Shown here piece by piece: positions 24,535-32,009 of a stretch of 38,577 nucleotides of DNA; the first letter of the stretch is position 1; every line of letters starts with the position of its first letter. The position numbers and the translations under genes were made by a program. The notes under the pieces were generated by a model. It searched no databases, had not been told where the DNA came from, and was given only the letters and a program-made list of their open reading frames with translations. Source of the stretch: Steroidobacter sp. (lineage in GTDB: Bacteria; Pseudomonadota; Gammaproteobacteria; Steroidobacterales; Steroidobacteraceae); contig NZ_JAEUPY010000487.1 in NCBI RefSeq assembly GCF_016790065.1, positions 1-38,577 on the forward strand. Reading direction: 5' to 3'.

Positions 24535-24549
24535 AACAAATGGGGAAAG
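24525..24549 (+). promoter_or_regulatory. leader and ribosome binding site of TonB receptor 2
   Basis: An AC-rich run (ATCAAACAAACAAAT) leads to GGGGAAAG at 24542-24549, four bases before GTG 24554. The nearby ATG at 24540 is in another frame, so the GTG is the start. Confidence 0.6.
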
Positions 24550-24553
24550 TTTC

Positions 24554-27391
24554 GTGGCCGTCATATTTTCTCGCCCTTGTATCACTGCAGCGGTGCTGGC
24601 CTTGTGCTCACCCGCGATCGTCGCTGCGCAGACCGGTGCTGCCGCCGAAGTTCAAACCGAGAGCTATCGGCTCGATATTCCAGCGCAGCCGCTCAGCGAC
24701 GCGTTGCAGATGTTTGCGCGCCTGGCGCGCCAGCAGCTGTCGTTCGATGCCGCGAGGTTGGCAGGCAAGACCAGTCAGCCGCTCATCGGTGAATTCACAG
24801 CAGAGGCCGCCTTGCGGCGGCTGTTGGTAGGCACCGGCATCGCTTTTCGCAGAGGTTCCCAGGGCGTGTGGCTGGTGGGCCCAGCGCCACTGTCGAACGA
24901 AAGCGCACGCGACGTTGAAGAAATACTCGTCACCGGCTCTCGCCTGTCGCGCGCCGGTGTCGAAGGCCCGGTGCCGGTCAACATTTACACCCGCCGTGAC
25001 ATCGAGCGCAGCGGCCAAATGACGGTCGCCGATTTTCTGAGCACGCTGCCGGAGATTTCGCTCGCCAGTCCTGAAAACTCTTCCGCCACCTACTTCGGTG
25101 AAAGCACCGTGCGGCTACGCGGCTTGCCGGTGGGCACGACGTTGGTGCTGGTCAATGGTCGTCGCGTCACCGGCGGCAGCACCACCGCGGGCTTCGGCGG
25201 ATATCTCGATCTGAACAACATTCCTTCGGGAGTGATCGAGCGCGTCGAGGTGGTGCCCGAAGGCTCGTCGGCCGTGTACGGTTCGGACGCGCTGGCGGGT
25301 GTGGTCAATATCATTCTTAAAAAAGAGATCGACGGCGTACAAAGTAATGTTCGTTACGGCCGGGCTTCCGGCATCGATGAGAAATCGGCGGACGTGGCTT
25401 GGGGCGCGAGTAGCGACCGCGGCGCAATCTCCCTAATCGGTAGCTACTACCAACGCAGCGATCTGGTCGGCACCGAGCGCAGCATCGTGTCGAGCAACGC
25501 GTACGGCACTCTGATCGATCGCTGTAATCCAGGCACGGTGTATTCGGTGGATGGTAGTAACCTGCCTGGCTTGAACTCGCCGACGGCGGCCATGACCGAG
25601 AGCGGTGACTTTGTTGCCGGAGCGGTCAATCGCTGCCGCTATACGAGCGAGCGCGCACTCATTCCCATCGCGCGGCGGGCCAGTGTCTTCGGCTTCGGCA
25701 GCTATCAGTTGACGCCGCAAGTCGAGCTGTTCGCAGAGTTCCTGTACACGCGACAGAATCAGGAATTCGGATTCACTCACTGGACGTTGAACAGGACGCG
25801 CGTGCCCGCCTCGAACGCGTTCAATCCGTTTGGCCAGGACGTGTTGGTGAGCTATCGCTTCAACTCGGCTGGCGCGCTCGCCGGTGTGGAGACTGACGTC
25901 GACTTCATGCGGCCGCTGATCGGCGCCCGCGGTACGTTCGGTAGCGACTGGAAATGGGAAGTCGCGGCGTGGCAGGCGGGGGAGAAAGTATTCGGAGATC
26001 AACGCGGCGGCGCGCTCAACGTAGCCAATCGTGCGGCGGCGCTGGCTTCGTCCGATCCGGCAACGGCATTGAACCTGTTCACCACCGGCGCTTCGGCTTC
26101 GGATGCACTGTTGCGATCGATCTTCACGGAATTCAACTTGCACACGTCCGATCGTAGCCGCATCGTCAATGGCTTCGTGCGCGGCACAGCGTTCGCGCTG
26201 CCGGCCGGCGATGTGAGCGTGGTGCTCGGCGCCGAGTACGTCCGCAACGATTTGAAGTGGCGTGAGACGGCGAGCTATTCCACCGACTCAGCCTACAACT
26301 TCACCTATGACCGCCAAGTGGCGTCGGTGTTCTCGGAGATTCACGTACCGATCATCGCGGGTGCCACAGCACAGTCTGGTGACCTGCTGGCTTTGAGCGG
26401 TGCGCTTCGTTACGACCACTACGATGATTTCGGCGGCCACACCACGCCGCAATTGGCGCTCGAATTTCGACCCTGGCAAAGCTTGCTGGTGAGAGCCGCG
26501 TACGCCGAAGCGTTCAAGGCGCCGAGCCTGATTTCGTTGTATTACCCGGTGTACACCGCCGACAACCAGTGCTGCGTGACCGATCCTCAGCGTGGCGGCG
26601 AGTCGGTGAGTTACATCTATAGTTACGGCGGCGCGCCCGGTTTGAAGCCTGAGAGCGGCGAGTCGTTGTCGGCCGGCCTGGTGTGGTCGCCCACGCAGAT
26701 CGATGGATTGGAAACCTCGTTGAGCTGGTGGCAGATCAAGCAGTACGACCGCACCACCGTGCTGGATCCACAGACTATCGTCGACTACGAGGCGCTGTTT
26801 CCCGGCTACGTGACGCGTGATCCGGTTACGAGAGCAATCCAGGCAGTGTCGGTCGGCTTTGTGAATTTCGGCGAGTTGCAAGTTTCCGGGTTCGACTTCG
26901 ATGTGAGCTATTCGCTATCGACCGCCGCGGGCACTTGGCAGCCCGGGTTGCGGGTGAGCCAGATGTATCAATACGACGCGGCCATCCTGCCGGGCTTGCC
27001 GATGACCGATCGACTGAGCAAGGCCGACGACGATGCCTGGGGACCGCGTTGGAAGGGCGTGCTGAGTCTGGGGTGGTCGCTCGGGGATTACTCGGTAAAC
27101 GTGGCGGGGCGCTATTTGGGGGCGTATGCCGATTACCCGCTCGCTGGCGTGTCCAGGCGCGAGTTGGGCGATTTCTGGTTGTTCGATCTGTCGACCAAAT
27201 ATGACCTCGGTCGTGCGTTCGCCGCCAACAATCGCTATTTGCGGGATGCCTATCTGCAGCTGAGCGTGGTCAACGCGCTCGATTCGCTGCCTCGCTACTC
27301 GGATCATCGCTCGGGGTACATCGGTTACGACCCCGCGCAATACGACATCCGCGGTCGATTCGTCACCGCGCACTTCGGCGTGCAGTTCTGA
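24554..27391 (+). CDS. STN-domain TonB-dependent receptor (unit 2, lasso-isopeptidase linked)
   Basis: 945 residues from GTG. Signal peptide 1-25 (ends VAAQ). The STN domain at about 39-108 (LDIPAQPLSDALQ, FTAEAALRRLLVGTG) marks a signal-transducing receptor. The TonB box VEEILVTG is at 121-128, then a plug with VNGRRVTGG and GSSAVYGSDALAGVVNIILKK, and a barrel ending in VTAHFGVQF with the terminal Phe typical of outer membrane proteins. It contains a NAFNPFGQDVLVSYRF segment matched by NVYNPFGQDVSVYYQF in the receptor at 35895, so these two share a subfamily. It directly precedes the isopeptidase-like gene (10 bases). In characterised lasso-peptide loci such a receptor takes up the lasso peptide for the isopeptidase; that pairing is the basis of the inferred ligand. 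Confidence 0.93.
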   Translation: MAVIFSRPCITAAVLALCSPAIVAAQTGAAAEVQTESYRLDIPAQPLSDALQMFARLARQQLSFDAARLAGKTSQPLIGEFTAEAALRRLLVGTGIAFRRGSQGVWLVGPAPLSNESARDVEEILVTGSRLSRAGVEGPVPVNIYTRRDIERSGQMTVADFLSTLPEISLASPENSSATYFGESTVRLRGLPVGTTLVLVNGRRVTGGSTTAGFGGYLDLNNIPSGVIERVEVVPEGSSAVYGSDALAGVVNIILKKEIDGVQSNVRYGRASGIDEKSADVAWGASSDRGAISLIGSYYQRSDLVGTERSIVSSNAYGTLIDRCNPGTVYSVDGSNLPGLNSPTAAMTESGDFVAGAVNRCRYTSERALIPIARRASVFGFGSYQLTPQVELFAEFLYTRQNQEFGFTHWTLNRTRVPASNAFNPFGQDVLVSYRFNSAGALAGVETDVDFMRPLIGARGTFGSDWKWEVAAWQAGEKVFGDQRGGALNVANRAAALASSDPATALNLFTTGASASDALLRSIFTEFNLHTSDRSRIVNGFVRGTAFALPAGDVSVVLGAEYVRNDLKWRETASYSTDSAYNFTYDRQVASVFSEIHVPIIAGATAQSGDLLALSGALRYDHYDDFGGHTTPQLALEFRPWQSLLVRAAYAEAFKAPSLISLYYPVYTADNQCCVTDPQRGGESVSYIYSYGGAPGLKPESGESLSAGLVWSPTQIDGLETSLSWWQIKQYDRTTVLDPQTIVDYEALFPGYVTRDPVTRAIQAVSVGFVNFGELQVSGFDFDVSYSLSTAAGTWQPGLRVSQMYQYDAAILPGLPMTDRLSKADDDAWGPRWKGVLSLGWSLGDYSVNVAGRYLGAYADYPLAGVSRRELGDFWLFDLSTKYDLGRAFAANNRYLRDAYLQLSVVNALDSLPRYSDHRSGYIGYDPAQYDIRGRFVTAHFGVQF

Positions 27392-27401
27392 GGTGCTCGC
27401 T

Positions 27402-29501
27402 ATGAAGATTCAATGGTCGTTGGTTTGCGGTGTGCTTCTGACTGCGCTCACTCTCGATGCGGCGAGCGCTACATCGAGCCAGGGTTTGAGTGCGGAGCAG
27501 CCTCGCGTCAGTTCGGCTGACTTGGTCGAATTGCGCGCGCTCGGGGGCACGCTAGGCGTGTCGCCGAGTGGCAAGTCGGTGGCATTTCAGCTGCAGCAGG
27601 CGGACTTTGCTGCTCGCACCTATCGATCGAGCTGGCATGTCGTAGCCATCGCCGGGGGCCCACCGATTCGCGTCGGCGAGGGTGGCGACGTCATTTTGGA
27701 TCGCAGCGATGAGGGCGCCCTGATGGGCGGGCGTGTCGCGCCTACCGTGCAATGGTCGCCGGATGAGCGATGGATTGCTTATCTGCGCAAGGATGCTGGC
27801 ACTGTGCAGCTCTGGCGTAGCAGTGCCGATGGCGTAACTCAGCAACAACTGACGCACGGCTCGGCGGATGTCATGGAGTTCGAATGGTCCGCGAATGGTG
27901 AGTCGTTGTACTTCGAGACTGGCCGTGAGCACGAGGCGATGTTGGCGGCGGAGCAGGAGGAGGGGGATCGAGGCTACTTGCTCGACGATCGATTCATGCC
28001 GGATGCGAGTCGCAAGCCACTGTGGCCGATCTGCAAGCGTGAACAGGCTCCTGCGCAGAGCGGATCGAGGCAATGTAGCACCACGCTACGCGTGCTGGAG
28101 CTGGCGTCAGGGCAAGAACGCGGCGCCACTAGCGACGAGCAAGAAGGCTACTCGTTGCGCAAGCGGCCGGCGGCAGTTGCAGGACTCGACTCAACTCGGC
28201 AAGTGCAGAAAGTCATTCGCAACTTGGCCGGCTCGCGCAGCGCGTGGCTGGAGAATGAGAATCCTCGCGAGTTTCCTGGTCTGCATCCGCCGCTGACGCT
28301 CTATGTGGATGGCAAGCGATGCGACGCGCCCGCCTGTCACGGTCGGTTGAACGACGTGTGGTGGCGCGATGACCAGATCGTGTTCCGCCGTCGCGAAGGC
28401 CATGCCAATCGTTTCAGCGTCTTCTATGTGTGGGCACCGGATAAGCGTGGCGCACCTCGCCAGGTGTATCGCACTGAGGACCAACTCGATGCCTGCAAGT
28501 TGGCGCAAGGCCGACTGGTTTGTCTGTACGAGTCGCCCACGCTGCCGAACCGTCTCGTCAGCATCGACCTCGAGCGCGGCAAGCTGCGCACGGTGCTCGA
28601 TCCCAATCCGGACTTCGCACGCTTCGACCTGGGCAAGGTCGAGCTGCTGGAATGGCACGACGCTTTCGGCAATCCGACGTTCGGACATCTGGTGCTGCCG
28701 CCGGACTACCAGCCCGGTCGCCGTTATCCCCTGGTGATCGTTCAGTACCGCTCGCGCGGCTTTCTCAACGGCGGCGTAGGCGATGAGTACCCCATCTATC
28801 CGCTGGCGGCTGCCGGCATGGCGGTGTTGAGTTTCGATTGCCCCACGGATGCGAATTTCAACATGCGCAATGACCCCAAGAACCTCGGGGCGTGGATCGA
28901 GGCATCGCTGCGCGACGGACATGAGCGACGCATGGATCTGAGTGCACTCGACATCGTCATCGACCAGCTCGATCAGCGCGGCATCATCGATCCGCGTCGG
29001 GTCGGTGTCACAGGGCTGAGTCATGGTGCGGACAATGTGGAGTTCATGCTGTTCAACTCCACACGCTTCGCCGCGGCGGCGGTCAGCGGTGCCTGGTCAC
29101 GGCCGCAATATTTCTATCTGAATCCGAACACCTGGTACCGCAACGAGATGATCAAATATGCGCTCGGCGCCCAGAATGCAGAGCAGGTATCGGAACGCGG
29201 TCGGGTTGCTTCCATCGTGTACAACACCGACAAGGTCACCACGCCGTTGCTGATCCAGGCGCCGGACGCCGAGCTACTCGCGACGCTGCCAATTCACATT
29301 GCATTGCTGGATGCCGGCAAGCCGGTGGAGACCTATGTGTTCCCGGACGAGTACCACATCAAATGGCAACCTCAGCACAAGCGGGCGATCGCTGAGCGCA
29401 GTATCGATTGGTTCCGTTTCTGGCTGCTGAATAGCGAAGATGCCAGCCCCGACAAAGCGGAGCAGTACTCGCGCTGGCGCAAGCTGCGCGGGCCGGCCTG
29501 A
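27402..29501 (+). CDS. lasso peptide isopeptidase-like S9 hydrolase (AtxE2 type)
   Basis: 699 residues from the ATG at 27402, which has GAGG eight bases upstream; a GTG at 27393 is the alternative. Signal peptide about 1-24. An N-terminal propeller (VSPSGKSVAFQ, WSPDERWIAYL, EWSANGESLYFE) is followed by an alpha/beta hydrolase domain: GLSHGADNVEF with Ser540, APDAEL with Asp622 and DEYHIKWQPQHK with His652. Three details fit the AtxE2 family as I remember it rather than general S9 peptidases: the RGYLLDDRFMP segment, the unusual elbow followed by LFNS, and the HIKWQP-H...IDWFRFWL ending. AtxE2 enzymes cut the isopeptide bond that closes lasso peptides. Gene order sigma, FecR, receptor, isopeptidase is the order known beside lasso clusters. 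No precursor, B or C gene is in the window. Confidence 0.8.
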   Translation: MKIQWSLVCGVLLTALTLDAASATSSQGLSAEQPRVSSADLVELRALGGTLGVSPSGKSVAFQLQQADFAARTYRSSWHVVAIAGGPPIRVGEGGDVILDRSDEGALMGGRVAPTVQWSPDERWIAYLRKDAGTVQLWRSSADGVTQQQLTHGSADVMEFEWSANGESLYFETGREHEAMLAAEQEEGDRGYLLDDRFMPDASRKPLWPICKREQAPAQSGSRQCSTTLRVLELASGQERGATSDEQEGYSLRKRPAAVAGLDSTRQVQKVIRNLAGSRSAWLENENPREFPGLHPPLTLYVDGKRCDAPACHGRLNDVWWRDDQIVFRRREGHANRFSVFYVWAPDKRGAPRQVYRTEDQLDACKLAQGRLVCLYESPTLPNRLVSIDLERGKLRTVLDPNPDFARFDLGKVELLEWHDAFGNPTFGHLVLPPDYQPGRRYPLVIVQYRSRGFLNGGVGDEYPIYPLAAAGMAVLSFDCPTDANFNMRNDPKNLGAWIEASLRDGHERRMDLSALDIVIDQLDQRGIIDPRRVGVTGLSHGADNVEFMLFNSTRFAAAAVSGAWSRPQYFYLNPNTWYRNEMIKYALGAQNAEQVSERGRVASIVYNTDKVTTPLLIQAPDAELLATLPIHIALLDAGKPVETYVFPDEYHIKWQPQHKRAIAERSIDWFRFWLLNSEDASPDKAEQYSRWRKLRGPA

Positions 29502-29509
29502 GGAGCCGC

Positions 29510-30355
29510 TTACGCTGCAATCCCTGGACGACGCCTGGGCGGGCGATTGGGCATGTGGGCGGCGACGCCGGCTTCGGCGTCGATGCCCTGGGTGCAGTAG
29601 TGGGTGGGTGTGGTGCCGAAGGTCTGACGAAATCTGGCGGTGAAGGCGCTCGGGCTCAGGTAACCCACATCGAGCGCCACGGCGGTGACGGGTTGACCGA
29701 CCGCCAGTCGTGACAAGGCTTCGAGCAGGCGGACTTGCTGACGCCAAGCGGCGAAGCTCATGCCGGTCTCGCGTCGGAACAGTCGCGTCAGGGTGCGTCG
29801 GCTCATGCCCGCGGCTCGTGCCCAATAGGCGAGTGTTTGATTCTGTGCCGGCTCTCGAAACAACGTGCGGCAAATGCGAGCCAGGCGAGGATCTGCGGGG
29901 ATGGGAGCGGACAACGGGGCGACCGGCATCGCGCCGATCTCATCGAGGATCAGCGCCATGATGTGACCTTCGCGCCCGGCAAAATCATATTCCAACGGGA
30001 TATCGACCGCGGCGTCGATCAGGGCACGCAGCAACACCGACACTTCGATGACACAACAGCTGCTGGGCAGGCGTGGGTTGGATTGGCAATCGATGTATAG
30101 CGTCCGGAGCGAAACATTCTGGGGACAACGCACTTCATGCGGAGTCATCGGCGGCAGCCAAACCGCACGCTCGGGCGGCACGACAAAGCCGCCAGCCGGA
30201 GTGAGCACGGACATCACGCCCTTGCTGGCATAGAGCAACTGGCCGCGAAGATGTTGATGCGTGGGTTCGACATGGCCCGCGGAATACTCTTCGGCTAGCG
30301 CAGCTAGCGGACGGGGAATGTCTTGGAGCTTGGCGGGGGTGCGCTTCGAAACCAT
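29510..30355 (-). CDS. AraC family transcriptional regulator with cupin-like sensor domain
   Basis: 281 residues from the ATG at 30355; a much longer in-frame extension runs into the esterase gene and is rejected. Residues about 25-95 form a cupin-like sensor (HVEPTHQHLRGQLLY, the HxH...Q pattern; FVVPPERAVWLPPMTPHEV). The AraC DNA-binding domain occupies about 158-255 with two helix-turn-helix units (LAYWARAAGMSRRTLTRLF and VTAVALDVGYLSPSAFTARFRQTFG). The Pro/Arg-rich tail is probably disordered. It lies 92 bases below the Fes-like esterase on the same strand and close to the siderophore-type receptor, as in siderophore loci controlled by AraC regulators. It converges on the isopeptidase gene with only 8 bases between stops and no clear terminator. 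Confidence 0.9.
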   Translation of the reverse strand: MVSKRTPAKLQDIPRPLAALAEEYSAGHVEPTHQHLRGQLLYASKGVMSVLTPAGGFVVPPERAVWLPPMTPHEVRCPQNVSLRTLYIDCQSNPRLPSSCCVIEVSVLLRALIDAAVDIPLEYDFAGREGHIMALILDEIGAMPVAPLSAPIPADPRLARICRTLFREPAQNQTLAYWARAAGMSRRTLTRLFRRETGMSFAAWRQQVRLLEALSRLAVGQPVTAVALDVGYLSPSAFTARFRQTFGTTPTHYCTQGIDAEAGVAAHMPNRPPRRRPGIAA

Positions 30356-30447
30356 GAATTTTGCAGGCGAAGACGGATCGACCCGTGACCGATGATCACG
30401 GTTATAGGCGCGCCCGGGTCGTAACGCAATCGGCGCCGACGATGAGG

Positions 30448-31773
30448 TCACGGGCTTGGCCGGGGCAGCAGGAAACTCAGGCCTTCCACCAAGCCATTGC
30501 GCCAATTCAGATAGCTGTGGTCGCCTTGGAACTCGTCGTAGCGCAACGGATTGCCTTTGGCGGTGAGCACGTCGCGAAACAGCCGATTCGGTGCCAGCAT
30601 GGGCTCGCCTTCTGCGCTGCCGACTGCCAGGTAAAAGCGCAAGGGCAGTCGTGGGCGTGCCGCATACTGGTGCGGCAACCAGCCGCTGCCCTGAGCCGTC
30701 GAGTGTTCGCCGTCGGCTGATGGATGCCACCAATACGAACCCGACAGGGACAGCACGTTGCCGAATGTTTCTGGATGCAGGTAGCCAAGGTAAGCCGACG
30801 AAAGACCGCCGAGACTCGAGCCGGCAACCACGGTGAGTCGTGGGTCGCGTGTCACTCGATAATTTTTCCGTACGCGAGGTAGCAACTCATCGACCACAAA
30901 CTTTGCGAACTGCGCGTTCGCCGCCAGTTCCTCACTGCGACGGGTGTTGTCGATGGCGCTCACTAACACGGCGACCAGCGGCGGCAATGTGCCGTCCGTA
31001 ATCAAGTTGTCCAGAATCGTGGGCGTCGGTACTGAGAGCAGGTAGCCCTCGCGATCGAACAGCACCAGCAGCGGCAAGCGCTTGGAGCTTCGTGCGTAGC
31101 CGGGCGGTGTATACACGGACACGCGTCGGCGGTTGTTGAGGATGGCGCTGGTGATCTCGAAGGTGTCGACGGCACCGGCTGCGATCGAGGGATCGGGTTG
31201 CAGCCAAGCTTCGGCTGGCGCGGACGGACCTTCGAAGTACGAGGTCGGTGTGGGTGCGCCATCGAAATCGTCGACATAACGATGTTGGCTGCGAGGATCT
31301 GCAAACAGTTCGTACGTCAGTCCATTCGCCTGCATGCGCCAGACAGCCTGCGGGTCGTCATTGCGCCCGCGAGGCCAAGCCAAGTAGTACCGATATCGAG
31401 CGCGTGCGTCGACGAGTAAGCTGGTCTGCATCACATCGGTGCCCGGCAAGCGTTCGAAGGGCACGACTTGTCGGCTGCCGCCGGGAGCGAAGCTGGCGAT
31501 CAGACCGACGTTGCTTTCGTTGTCCGTCTCGGTTTGTCGCCACAGGAAGGTTGTGCGCATCTGTTCCGGTTGTCCCGGCACTGACTCCAACAGCGGTGTG
31601 CCACGCTTTTCCACTGCGCTCCAGAGTGCCGCCACCGCTGCAGCTCGTGTCTCCGGCGTCGCTGAGCGGATGGCGGTAATTTCGGGCACTTCCGCGCTGT
31701 GCTCGGCTGTGGCGGAGCTGACCCAAGTCAGTAGCGCTACGAGCGCGAGGGCATGTGACGCGAATGTTTTCAT
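30448..31773 (-). CDS. Fes-like siderophore esterase (enterochelin esterase family)
   Basis: 441 residues from the ATG at 31773 (a GTG nine bases upstream is possible). Signal peptide about 1-23 (ends SSATA), so periplasmic. The N-terminal half (about 60-160) resembles the Fes N-terminal beta domain, with TFLWRQTE and AWPRGRNDDPQAVW. The C-terminal esterase_D domain has VYTPPGY, LFDREGYL, then GSSLGGLSS with Ser320 and GDHSYLNWR with His419. Fes-type enzymes hydrolyse the ester backbone of catecholate siderophores to free iron; others act on related esters. Its position divergent to a siderophore receptor and upstream of an AraC regulator supports a siderophore role. No siderophore synthesis gene is seen, so it may serve a foreign siderophore. 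Confidence 0.88.
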   Translation of the reverse strand: MKTFASHALALVALLTWVSSATAEHSAEVPEITAIRSATPETRAAAVAALWSAVEKRGTPLLESVPGQPEQMRTTFLWRQTETDNESNVGLIASFAPGGSRQVVPFERLPGTDVMQTSLLVDARARYRYYLAWPRGRNDDPQAVWRMQANGLTYELFADPRSQHRYVDDFDGAPTPTSYFEGPSAPAEAWLQPDPSIAAGAVDTFEITSAILNNRRRVSVYTPPGYARSSKRLPLLVLFDREGYLLSVPTPTILDNLITDGTLPPLVAVLVSAIDNTRRSEELAANAQFAKFVVDELLPRVRKNYRVTRDPRLTVVAGSSLGGLSSAYLGYLHPETFGNVLSLSGSYWWHPSADGEHSTAQGSGWLPHQYAARPRLPLRFYLAVGSAEGEPMLAPNRLFRDVLTAKGNPLRYDEFQGDHSYLNWRNGLVEGLSFLLPRPSP

Positions 31774-31945
31774 CGAGATCACGCACGAGGTCCGGGGGAA
31801 GGGCGTTGCGAATGTGGCACAGCGCGCCGCACATCGGAAGCAAGTGCGCCTGCATTGGCCCTCTCGCGATACCGCCCGTGCCGGACAAGACAGGATGAGC
31901 CAAGAGGCGCTGGTAAGTTTTTATCTCGACACACCGCCGCGCGTC

Positions 31946-31984
31946 ATTCGCGCAGGCAAGCGCCAAGAAGGGATTCGCAGGCAA
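31946..31984. promoter_or_regulatory. direct repeats in the esterase/receptor divergent region, candidate AraC boxes
   Basis: CGCAGGCAA occurs at 31951-31959 and 31976-31984, 25 bases apart, each preceded by ATTCG (31946-31950 and 31973-31977, the second overlapping the repeat). Same-orientation repeats of this kind suit an AraC regulator. They lie 26-64 bases upstream of the receptor ATG at 32010, close to the translation signals. Confidence 0.4.
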
Positions 31985-32009
31985 CGAATACAATTTGGGA
32001 GACTGCGAC

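Noticed and set aside
22809-29501. Lasso peptide biosynthesis genes (precursor, B, C) near the isopeptidase
   Set aside because: I looked for a small precursor frame and for cyclase or transglutaminase-like proteins on both strands and found none; all space is taken by other genes.
29502-29509. Bidirectional terminator between the isopeptidase and AraC genes
   Set aside because: Only 8 bases separate the stops and no stable hairpin with a T-run was visible nearby.
31774-32009. A Fur box upstream of the siderophore receptor
   Set aside because: No convincing 19-base GATAATGAT-like palindrome could be seen by eye; the AT-rich patch near 31915-31927 is too short.
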